Assembly (NCBI RefSeq): GCF_024707485.1
Contig: NZ_CP102602.1
Location: forward strand, 1,798,001 to 1,862,000
DNA length: 64,000 nt
Origin: Thermococcus thermotolerans
GTDB lineage: Archaea; Methanobacteriota_B; Thermococci; Thermococcales; Thermococcaceae
Direction: 5' to 3'
The position numbers and the translations under genes are program-made. Of this stretch, positions 42,761-49,828 are shown one piece after another. Below the pieces are notes generated by a model. It saw only the letters and a list, made by a program, of their open reading frames with translations, ran no database searches and was not told the origin of the DNA. How positions within the stretch are numbered: position 1 is the first letter of the stretch; the number at the start of each line of letters is the position of its first letter.

Positions 42761-42802
42761 TTCCAAATATGGAACAAAAATTTATAAATTATGGAACAAA
42801 AA
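42761..42802 (+). promoter_or_regulatory. Promoter with repeated TATGGAACAAAAA boxes around the TATA element
   Basis: TATGGAACAAAAA occurs at 42768-42780 and 42790-42802, exactly 22 bp apart. The TATA box TTTATAAAT (42781-42789) lies between them. The first box is also part of the dyad TTCCA-AATA-TGGAA (42761-42774). This is the pattern expected for a repressor binding on both sides of the TATA box of the ECF S-component gene at 42822. Confidence 0.7.
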
Positions 42803-42821
42803 CCCGCACCGGGGTTTGACC

Positions 42822-43412
42822 ATGAGGATGAGTTCAAGGGAGATAGCCCTAATCGGAATGATGCTCGGCCTTTCGCTCATGTTGGAGGTTATCCCAGTGG
42901 AGATGCCCACCGTATGGGGCATGAAAATAGACCTCGTAGCGGTTCCCATAATAATGGCCTACCTCCTCACGGGATTCGCCGGAGGTATAATCGCGGTATT
43001 CCTGCTGTTCGTGGGGCTGGGGCTCATATCCTCGGCAAGCTGGCTGGGCGGTATGATGAAGGCCACCGCAACCTTCAGCGTCCTCATTGGGCTGGAGGTA
43101 TCCAGACGGCTCACCCGCTTTGACTTCGAGAACGCGGGCGGAAGGAGAACCGTGGCCTTTGCGGTTCTGGCTTTCCTGATAGGCATCGCGGTTAGGGTCC
43201 CCCTGATGGTGGCACTCAACTACTACGTGGCCCTTGAGATATGGCTGGGCGTTCCCCCGGAGAAGGTTGTCGAGACGGTTGAGGCATGGACTGGAGTTCC
43301 CTTCTGGGTTGCCATCGGCCTGCCCAACGTCATCCAGAGCGCCATCGACGTCTTTGTTGGATTGGCCGCCACAATACCTGTGCTGAGGCGCGTTCCACAC
43401 CTGCTGAAGTGA
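42822..43412 (+). CDS. ECF transporter S component (possible riboflavin type)
   Basis: This 196-aa membrane protein has about six helices, with conserved early segment MRMSSREIALIGMMLGLSL and the central GMKIDLVAVPIIMAYLLTGFAGG. The size and layout match S components of energy-coupling factor vitamin transporters, and the helix-2 pattern resembles RibU. The ATPase and transmembrane EcfT subunits are not adjacent, which is normal for group II systems. The boxed promoter at 42761-42802 suggests vitamin-responsive control. Substrate identity is inference. Confidence 0.72.
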   Translation: MRMSSREIALIGMMLGLSLMLEVIPVEMPTVWGMKIDLVAVPIIMAYLLTGFAGGIIAVFLLFVGLGLISSASWLGGMMKATATFSVLIGLEVSRRLTRFDFENAGGRRTVAFAVLAFLIGIAVRVPLMVALNYYVALEIWLGVPPEKVVETVEAWTGVPFWVAIGLPNVIQSAIDVFVGLAATIPVLRRVPHLLK

Positions 43413-43435
43413 AAGACGAAAATTTAGAAAAGGGC

Positions 43436-43891
43436 TCAGAGATTGCCCAGTATCTCCTCTTCTTCCATCGTCCTCTCGCAGTAGTGGCAGCGCACCTTTA
43501 GGGGCTCCCTTGAGACGACATAGAACTTTGAAACGGTGTACTCATGGTTGCTGACGCAGTTTGGATTGGCACAGCGGAGGATTCCGGTTATCTCATCGGG
43601 AATCCCGACCTTGAACTTCTCAGCCACCATGTAGTCCCGCACTATGTTGACGGTGGCAGTTGGAGCGATAAGGGCTATCTTGTTGACCTCCTCCTCGCTC
43701 AGGAATTTTCCTTCTATCTTGACGATGTCCTTCCTTCCGAGCTTTCCGCTGTGGACGTTCGAGGCGAGAAGAAGAACTCCTCCGTTTGGCCTATTTAGGC
43801 GGAGTATCTCGATGACCTTCAGCCCCTTTCCGGCCGGGATGTGGTCTATGACGGTTCCTTCTCTGATGGCGGTAACCTTGAGCTCGGCCAT
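43436..43891 (-). CDS. pyrI: Aspartate carbamoyltransferase regulatory subunit
   Basis: PyrI confers allosteric control (CTP inhibition) on the PyrB catalytic trimer in pyrimidine synthesis. The 151-aa protein has the N-terminal allosteric domain (IREGTVIDHIPAGKGLKVIEIL). Its C-terminal zinc domain has four cysteines in CANPNCVSNHE and CHYCE. It starts at ATG 43891, the base after the pyrB stop, so the two genes are co-transcribed. Key residues are intact. Confidence 0.95.
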   Translation of the reverse strand: MAELKVTAIREGTVIDHIPAGKGLKVIEILRLNRPNGGVLLLASNVHSGKLGRKDIVKIEGKFLSEEEVNKIALIAPTATVNIVRDYMVAEKFKVGIPDEITGILRCANPNCVSNHEYTVSKFYVVSREPLKVRCHYCERTMEEEEILGNL

Positions 43892-44845
<954 letters not shown>

Positions 44846-44929
44846 TTAAACGTTTTTTGACATAAAATTGTTGAGTAAGGCTTTAAGCATGGGTTCGAAA
44901 ATTCAATAACTTAGTTTTAGGGTGGTAGC

Positions 44930-45820
44930 ATGAGGACGCCCAGCGTATACGTAGCCGAGGAGCTGATGCCGTTCCTCAGGGCAAAGATAGCGGAGAGGCT
45001 TTACCGTGAGGGGATGAAGCAGTCCCAGATAGCTGAGTATCTGGGTATAACGCAGGCGATGGTGAGCAAGTATCTCTCCGGCAGGTACAAGAGGCCTCCC
45101 GCTGAAGTTGCCGGAAAGTTGGAGGACATAGCCAGCGACGTTTCCAACCTTATCCTGTTTGGTGGGAGCAGGGAGGATGCCGTGCTCCTTGTGGCGAGAA
45201 GTGTATTCGAGCTCTTTCAAGACGGTTTCCTGTGCAGGTTCTACGCTGAATATGCAGGGGTAAGTGAGGAGGCGTGCCGCTCGCTGTTCTCAATAGGTTC
45301 CAGCCGCGGCGAGATACTTGAGGTTCTGAACATGGCGCTCAACGAGCTTCTCAAGGACGAAAGCTTTCCCTCACTCATCCCGGAGGTCAGGAGCAACTTT
45401 GCATATGCCCTTCCATCCCCGGGGGGCATTGAGGACGTCGCCGCCATCCCCGGGAGGATAACCGCCGTTAAGGGCAAGGCCTTTGCCCTGCCGCCGGAAT
45501 TTGGAGCGAGCACCTTTACCGCGGGAATACTCGTAAAGCTGGCGGGCATCAGGCCCGACATACGGAGCGTTCTCAACATCAGATACGGGCCGGACGTGGA
45601 AAAGGCCATTGAAGCGGCCGGCTTCAAGGTCACCAGGGTAAAAACCGGCGGGCTGAGTGAGGAGGAGGCTGTGAGCACAATCGCGGAGGCCTTCCGTGAG
45701 GATTCCTACGATGCCGTTATCGACATCGGGGGCTTTGGTGTGGAGCCCCTCGTGTATCTCTTCGGAAAGCATCCCATAGAGGTCGTTGAGAAGCTCAAGA
45801 GGCTGGTGAAGAACCTTTGA
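44930..45820 (+). CDS. thiR: HTH-ThiN transcriptional regulator (ThiR)
   Basis: ThiR-type proteins join an HTH domain to a ThiN (thiamine phosphate synthase-like) domain and repress thiamine genes when thiamine phosphates bind. The 296-aa product has an HTH at about residues 20-55 (MKQSQIAEYLGITQAMVSKYLSGRYKRP), a linker, and a ThiN domain from about 130 to 296 (GRITAVKGKAFAL, GASTFTAGIL, IGGFGVEPLVYLFGK). The TTGA overlap with the VanZ gene and the following YjbQ gene make a thiamine-linked operon likely. The ThiN domain may be sensory only. Confidence 0.88.
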   Translation: MRTPSVYVAEELMPFLRAKIAERLYREGMKQSQIAEYLGITQAMVSKYLSGRYKRPPAEVAGKLEDIASDVSNLILFGGSREDAVLLVARSVFELFQDGFLCRFYAEYAGVSEEACRSLFSIGSSRGEILEVLNMALNELLKDESFPSLIPEVRSNFAYALPSPGGIEDVAAIPGRITAVKGKAFALPPEFGASTFTAGILVKLAGIRPDIRSVLNIRYGPDVEKAIEAAGFKVTRVKTGGLSEEEAVSTIAEAFREDSYDAVIDIGGFGVEPLVYLFGKHPIEVVEKLKRLVKNL

Positions 45821-46146
45821 GGCGAGGATTTCTTCTCCTCTACATACTCCTCCTTCTGTTTCTGAACCTGACCCCAAGGGTTCCGTCGTCGCCCGTGGCT
45901 AACGGGGATAAGCTGGTCCATTTGGTAGAATTTGTCGCTCTGGGCTTTTTTGGATGGCGTTTGTGGGCCTACCTCCTGCCCCTGCCGTTTCTCTTAGAGT
46001 TCCTCCAGCTCTTCGTCCCCGGGAGAACATTCTCCCCCGCCGACATGGCCGCAAACCTAATAGGGTTTGCCCTTGGAGTCCTGTTCGGGTGGTGGTATGA
46101 AGGTTCTCACGAGGGAGCTTCGCTTTTCCACAAAGGGGGAGATTGA
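45817..46146 (+). CDS. VanZ-like membrane protein
   Basis: This 109-aa protein has four hydrophobic helices and the VanZ-like pattern: an early RGFLLLYILLLLFLNL, then DKLVHLVEFVALGFFG and ADMAANLIGFALGVLFGWW. VanZ-family proteins are of unknown function outside teicoplanin resistance. It starts at TTG 45817 overlapping the thiR stop (TTGA), an unusual start. The 50-base overlap of its 3' end with yjbQ indicates polycistronic expression. Confidence 0.75.
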   Translation: MRRGFLLLYILLLLFLNLTPRVPSSPVANGDKLVHLVEFVALGFFGWRLWAYLLPLPFLLEFLQLFVPGRTFSPADMAANLIGFALGVLFGWWYEGSHEGASLFHKGGD

Positions 46147-46510
46147 CCTGGTGGACATAACCCGGGAGGTCGAAAAGACCGTTGAGGAGTCTGGAATAAG
46201 AAACGGACAGGTTCTCGTCTTCGTTCCCGGGGCGACTGGCGCGATAGTCACGATAGAGCACGAGTCCGGTCTTTTGGAGGACTTCAAGCGAGCTTTGAGG
46301 GAGCTGATCCCGAAGGGCCAGGGCTACCTCCACGACAGGATAGACGACAACGCCCACAGCCACCTTCGCGCGACGCTCCTCGGCGCGAGCAAATGCTTCC
46401 CCGTCGTTGACGGCAGACTCGTGCGCGGAACATGGCAACAGATTTTCTTCGTCGAACTCGATGTGATACCGAGACACAGGCGCGTTATAGTGCAGGTTGT
46501 GGGGGAATGA
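46097..46510 (+). CDS. YjbQ / UPF0047 family protein, possible secondary thiamine-phosphate synthase
   Basis: This 137-aa single-domain protein of the UPF0047 (YjbQ) family starts MKVLTRELRFSTKGEIDLVDITREVE. Conserved residues include the VFVPGATGAIVTIEHESGLLEDF segment and the HDRIDDNAHSHLRATLLGAS motif with the conserved histidines. E. coli YjbQ can replace ThiE, giving a secondary thiamine-phosphate synthase activity. Its position behind thiR supports that link. ATG 46097 has GGTGG upstream. It overlaps the VanZ gene by 50 bases and the ATPase gene by 26. Confidence 0.85.
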   Translation: MKVLTRELRFSTKGEIDLVDITREVEKTVEESGIRNGQVLVFVPGATGAIVTIEHESGLLEDFKRALRELIPKGQGYLHDRIDDNAHSHLRATLLGASKCFPVVDGRLVRGTWQQIFFVELDVIPRHRRVIVQVVGE

Positions 46511-47675
46511 TGTCAAGGAGGAAAAATGGCACATCTTCCTTTTCGAGCACGATGACGTTCTTTGGGTATTTCCTATGGGCTTTTCCTGCCTTTACCTCAA
46601 CCTTCAAGTCACCTGCTATCGCATCAACCTCGTAGGAATTCCTGTAATAGTAAACTTCTTCGAACCTCCGGTATAGATGCTCTTGGACGACCCATTCGTA
46701 GAGGGCTTCCTCTCTCAACTGAGCACCGCTCCAGACAGAGAAAAGCCGTGCTAAAAGCGGGTCTCTAAAGAAGAACTTCTTCTCCCGCTTGTAGAGTACC
46801 TGATCTCCCTGTTTGAGGTACGCTATCCCGAGCACATACAGCTCCCTAAAGAACTCGATGTAGTCTTGAACCACCTTGTAGGAGTAGCCTGAGGTAGCTT
46901 TAGCTAATGCCCTAAAGCTCGTAGCCGAAGGGGCGCTTCGGATTACTGCCGCCATGGTTTCTCTGGCTATCTCAAGGCTCTTTCCAAAACGGGCGAATTC
47001 TCCTATGTACGCTCCGAGAAGATCGTCCATGGGGAGGCCGTTGATTGATCCCGGGAAACCACCGGTTTTCAGGTACTCCTCAAAGAGTTTCAGCGTCTTT
47101 TTCCTGTGAAGTTCCGGTCTTTTCAGACCCATGACCTCAATGTATTCCCCGAAAGACAGTGGCATGACTTCAAGGGTTCTTCCTTTTCCTTTCCTTCCTG
47201 GGAACAGCTCTATGTCCCGCTTCACCCTCAGAGAGCTTGATCCAGTAACCGTGATCACGTCGTTCTCTAAGATGCCAGCATCAATGAGCGGCTTAATCCC
47301 CCTCCACCACCCTTCGAGTGATGAGGCCTCATCTAGGAAGACGTATCCCCTTTTGATGCCTCCCTTCTCCTTTAGTTCCTGGAACTCCCTTATCAAGGCT
47401 GAGAGCTCTCTATAGTCTGGAAGGATCTCAACGTTGATGTAGAGAACTGACTCAGGTGGATTTTCTTTCAGGAGTTCCTGGATGAGAAGTTTTATCCCCG
47501 TGGTCTTCCCCACCTGCCTCGGGCCGAGGACGAAGTTGAGCGAGAACGGTTCGAGTGAGAGCTCATCAATCCATTTAGGCCACCAATGGATTTTTTGCTC
47601 TCTCCAGCGCCTCGCGTGGTAGTCTTCCTTTCCTTCCCACCAGGGGTTCATGTAGCTCAAATCCCCGAGCCTCAT
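46485..47675 (-). CDS. Archaeal AAA ATPase with DUF4143 domain
   Basis: This 396-aa protein has an N-terminal P-loop (LGPRQVGKTTGIKLLI, Walker A), a Walker B at VFLDEASSLEGWW and an SGSSSLR-type sensor. A helical and winged-helix middle and a DUF4143-like C-terminal region (EVDAIAGDLKVEVKAG, a restriction-nuclease-like fold core) follow. Such ATPases are common, highly mobile gene products in archaea and are of unknown role. It is probably monocistronic under the operator-flanked promoter at 47685-47737, pointing to tight repression. Its codon use is more AT-rich than that of its neighbours, suggesting an acquired gene. Confidence 0.88.
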   Translation of the reverse strand: MRLGDLSYMNPWWEGKEDYHARRWREQKIHWWPKWIDELSLEPFSLNFVLGPRQVGKTTGIKLLIQELLKENPPESVLYINVEILPDYRELSALIREFQELKEKGGIKRGYVFLDEASSLEGWWRGIKPLIDAGILENDVITVTGSSSLRVKRDIELFPGRKGKGRTLEVMPLSFGEYIEVMGLKRPELHRKKTLKLFEEYLKTGGFPGSINGLPMDDLLGAYIGEFARFGKSLEIARETMAAVIRSAPSATSFRALAKATSGYSYKVVQDYIEFFRELYVLGIAYLKQGDQVLYKREKKFFFRDPLLARLFSVWSGAQLREEALYEWVVQEHLYRRFEEVYYYRNSYEVDAIAGDLKVEVKAGKAHRKYPKNVIVLEKEDVPFFLLDIIPPQPAL

Positions 47676-47684
47676 ACCAACACC

Positions 47685-47737
47685 TGAGAAGTTGTAGTTC
47701 TCACACCTTTATAAAGGTTGAGAATTGTGGGTTCTCA
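47685..47737. promoter_or_regulatory. Two TGAGAA-N7-TTCTCA operators flanking the TATA box of the ATPase gene
   Basis: Identical-arm dyads lie at 47685-47703 (spacer GTTGTAG) and 47719-47737 (spacer TTGTGGG), 34 bp apart. Between them is the palindromic TATA element CCTTTATAAAGG (47707-47718). Transcription runs to the minus strand into the gene starting at 47675, so the first dyad covers the expected start site and the second the upstream side. This is a classic archaeal repression layout. Confidence 0.8.
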
Positions 47738-47755
47738 GGGTTTAAAAATAAAGGC

Positions 47756-48097
47756 CTAAATCCTGATGGAAATCTCTGCCTTGTCGTTTTTCTTGAGCTG
47801 GAGGAGGAGGAGAAGTCTTTTGCTGTAATCTCTGTACCTGAGGTACGAGATTATCCAGAGGACGAAACTGATAAGGCCTCCAAGGGAGAACACTATCAGA
47901 GAAACCGTGGTGAGCCAGTGGGGAACTCCGAAGTACAAGAGAATTGCCGTGCTTATTTCGAGAAGTATCCATTCAATGAGAAAACTAATGAACAGGTTGT
48001 AGGCTCTTTTAGTTGCCATGTTATAGGCCTCTTCCAGTTTTTCTTCTTTATTCTTAGTGTCTGCTATGCATCTCTCCATGATTTCATTGGGGTCCAT
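47756..48097 (-). CDS. Small membrane protein with two helices
   Basis: This 113-aa protein has an acidic N-terminal region (MDPNEIMERCIADTKNKEEKLEEAYN) followed by two long hydrophobic helices (about 35-57 and 65-87) and a basic C terminus. I find no known family. It lies 29 bases after the stop of the 65-residue gene at 48127 on the same strand, so it is probably its co-transcribed partner. AT-richer than neighbouring housekeeping genes. Confidence 0.72.
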   Translation of the reverse strand: MDPNEIMERCIADTKNKEEKLEEAYNMATKRAYNLFISFLIEWILLEISTAILLYFGVPHWLTTVSLIVFSLGGLISFVLWIISYLRYRDYSKRLLLLLQLKKNDKAEISIRI

Positions 48098-48126
48098 GCC
48101 CGCGGTGAATTCATGTATGTCGTCAA

Positions 48127-48324
48127 TCAGACCAGGACTATCACGGAGGCTCCGGAGGCAATTCCAAAACTAACCAGTGCGAGTACTGTTGTATCGGATA
48201 AGCCGCTAAATTTCCCCGAGAATATCACAATGTAAATGAAAATTCCGCCCAGTATTCCCCCCACAAGATATAGCGTTATGGTATCTTCTCTTGACCCAGC
48301 TTCTGTGTAGTCGCAAATTGTCAT
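48127..48324 (-). CDS. 65-residue membrane protein expressed from a duplicated promoter
   Basis: This short protein starts MTICDYTEAGSREDTITLYL with two hydrophobic helices. Its ATG (48324) sits directly behind the 55-bp block 48325-48379, whose TATA box lies about 25 bases upstream, so the transcript is probably leaderless. The same 55-bp block precedes the 130-aa membrane gene at 49536. The two proteins do not resemble each other, which makes the shared promoter more striking. Confidence 0.7.
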   Translation of the reverse strand: MTICDYTEAGSREDTITLYLVGGILGGIFIYIVIFSGKFSGLSDTTVLALVSFGIASGASVIVLV

Positions 48325-48379
48325 TTCCCTCCTCCCTCCGGGTATTTATAGATTTCCCTCCTCCCGGAGGGTATAATAC
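48325..48379 (-). repeat. 55-bp promoter repeat, copy 1
   Basis: This block is identical to 49536-49590, and the copies are 1211 bp apart. On the minus strand it carries CCCTCCGGGAGG, then TCTATAAATAC (TATA), CCCGGAGGG and a GGAGG-rich run that reaches the start codon. The flanking CCTCCGGGAGG-type motifs are dyads and could be operators. It drives the gene starting at 48324. Confidence 0.9.
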
Positions 48380-48429
48380 GGGGCGAAGGCGTTAAATACC
48401 TGTGGACTTCAATATTAACGGGTGGGAAG

Positions 48430-48675
48430 ATGGAGATAGTTATACCCGATGATGTTCTTGTATCCATCAAGCTCCCGAAGGGCGAAATTGAGAGGGAGCT
48501 GAAGCTTGAGCTGGCGTTGATCCTCTACTCAAGGGGTGCCCTTTCCCTCGGAAAAGCCTCCAAACTTGCTGGAGTTACGAAGAGGGAGTTTTTGGAGGAG
48601 CTTGCGAGGCGAAAAATCCCGAGGCATTACACCGAGAGAGAGCTTGAGGAGGATTTGGACTTTGCCCGTGGTTAG
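48430..48675 (+). CDS. UPF0175 family protein, probable antitoxin
   Basis: This 81-aa protein starts MEIVIPDDVLVSIKLPKGEIE and belongs to the UPF0175 family of small HTH-like proteins. Its core LALILYSRGALSLGKASKLAGVTKREFLEELARRKIP is a helix-turn-helix. UPF0175 proteins regularly precede DUF3368 PIN-like genes and are taken as antitoxins or repressors. The 3' end overlaps the next gene by 8 bases. It is divergent from the 65-residue membrane gene. Confidence 0.85.
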   Translation: MEIVIPDDVLVSIKLPKGEIERELKLELALILYSRGALSLGKASKLAGVTKREFLEELARRKIPRHYTERELEEDLDFARG

Positions 48676-49147
48676 CAACTCCACTCCACTGATTCATCTT
48701 GCCAAGATGGGTAGACTTGAACTCTTAAGGGAGTTCTTTGGGGAAGTTCTTATTCCCGAAGCCGTCCACAGGGAGTGCGTTATCGAAGGGAAGGGTTCGA
48801 GGGATTCTGAAATCATTGAAAAGGCCGACTGGATAAAAGTTGTGGATATAAAGGACGAGACGCTAAAGAGGTCGCTTATGCTCGAGCTGGACGAGGGTGA
48901 AAGTGAGGCGATAGTTCTGGCGATTGAGAGAAAGGCAGACCTTCTACTCATCGACGACTACGAGGGAAGAGAAGTCGCGAGGGCGCTGGGACTGAAGGTT
49001 ACGGGAACGATTGGCGTCCTGCTGAGGGCGAAGTTCAGGGGTGGGGTTTCCAGCATGAGGGAGGAGCTTGAAAAGCTGAAGGAAACCGGCTTCTGGCTGA
49101 GTGAGGAGCTTTACAAAAGAATTTTGGAAGAGGCCGGGGAGGGTTAG
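48668..49147 (+). CDS. DUF3368 PIN-like protein, probable toxin
   Basis: This 159-aa PIN-like nuclease of the DUF3368 family starts VVSNSTPLIHLAKMGRLEL. It has the conserved early SNSTPLI, DEGESEAIVLAIE in the middle and LLIDDYEGREVARALGL with the acidic cluster. It pairs with the UPF0175 protein upstream (overlap 8 bases), forming a toxin-antitoxin-like module. GTG 48668 is used because the homology starts there. The open frame from 48536 is a shadow of the upstream gene. It overlaps the next, convergent gene by 4 bases. Confidence 0.85.
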   Translation: MVSNSTPLIHLAKMGRLELLREFFGEVLIPEAVHRECVIEGKGSRDSEIIEKADWIKVVDIKDETLKRSLMLELDEGESEAIVLAIERKADLLLIDDYEGREVARALGLKVTGTIGVLLRAKFRGGVSSMREELEKLKETGFWLSEELYKRILEEAGEG

Positions 49148-49536
49148 GTTTCTTTTGCTTTCAGCCCTTTAGCCATTGACTCGCCAAGCTTCTCGCCCAT
49201 CTTCTCGGCAAGCCTTTCGAGCATTTCCTCCTGCTCGAAACGCTTGAGGCGGCGGTAGGAGATTATTGTTGAAGTTCCAGAGAGTGCGAGTGCTATTGGT
49301 ATTAAGGTGAGGGCCCAGCGGTGTTCTTCCAAAACTCCCCTTAATGCCTCTGGATCGGAGTATAAGAGGATTGATCCAACTATGACACCTAAAGTTATCA
49401 CAAGGCCAACATGAAACGCCTCTTCGACTCTCCCCTTCATGGTTGGTGGGTTAAAAATAGTTTCAATACCTCCAACTATGGCATACACCTCAAAGAAGAC
49501 TAAAATAATAGCACCTATCATTCCGAGAAGTCCCAT
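49144..49536 (-). CDS. Membrane protein with amphipathic tail
   Basis: This 130-aa protein has three hydrophobic helices (about 3-22, 42-62 and 74-92) and a charged C-terminal helix (RLKRFEQEEMLERLAEKMGEKLGESMAKG). I do not recognise it. The ATG at 49536 directly follows the second copy of the 55-bp promoter block, so expression should be coordinated with the 48127-48324 gene. It is convergent with the DUF3368 gene. Confidence 0.75.
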   Translation of the reverse strand: MGLLGMIGAIILVFFEVYAIVGGIETIFNPPTMKGRVEEAFHVGLVITLGVIVGSILLYSDPEALRGVLEEHRWALTLIPIALALSGTSTIISYRRLKRFEQEEMLERLAEKMGEKLGESMAKGLKAKET

Positions 49537-49590
49537 TCCCTCCTCCCTCCGGGTATTTATAGATTTCCCTCCTCCCGGAGGGTATAATAC
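49536..49590 (-). repeat. 55-bp promoter repeat, copy 2
   Basis: Identical over 55 bp to 48325-48379, including the TATA box and the CCTCCGGGAGG-type dyads. Its first base is the last base of the start codon of the gene at 49536. The UPF0175/DUF3368 pair and the 49144-49536 gene lie between the copies, so the region may have arisen by tandem duplication or insertion at this sequence. Confidence 0.9.
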
Positions 49591-49594
49591 TGGA

Positions 49595-49790
49595 AGGAGG
49601 GCGTAGTTGTGTCATGACTTCTTAGAAACGCCGTGAAAAGGGGGTAATAACCCGCCCAAGTTCATCGGCTCCGCCTTCGGCGGCACTCCCCGGGCAGGGT
49701 AGGTTGGTCGTCATCCCTAAAAGGCTTCCGGTTGTTGGCATCTCTGCCTTAGAACATGGCAAGATTTTCAGAGGACGTGCAGTCACTAAA
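49595..49790 (-). ncRNA. Candidate structured RNA in a gene-free stretch
   Basis: Between the repeat and the GTPase gene no open frame is convincing. The stretch is GC-rich and folds. CCGCC-TTC-GGCGG (49671-49683) sits inside a longer stem, CCCGCCC (49651-49657) with GGGC-A-GGG (49692-49699). On the minus strand TTTATAA at 49806-49812 is a good TATA box, predicting a start near 49785. Minus-strand GATGACGA and CGATGA resemble k-turn/box-C-like elements but no box C/D or H/ACA RNA can be completed. ACTAA-AAA-TTAGT (49787-49799) may end the GTPase transcript instead. Low-confidence call. Confidence 0.3.
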
Positions 49791-49828
49791 AATTAGTCTT
49801 TGAGATTATAAAGAAAGGAGTGGGGAAA

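Noticed and set aside
49611-49620. GTGTCATGACT shared with the psmB upstream region near 57428
   Set aside because: The 11-base match contains a palindromic core and its contexts differ, so chance is the simpler explanation.
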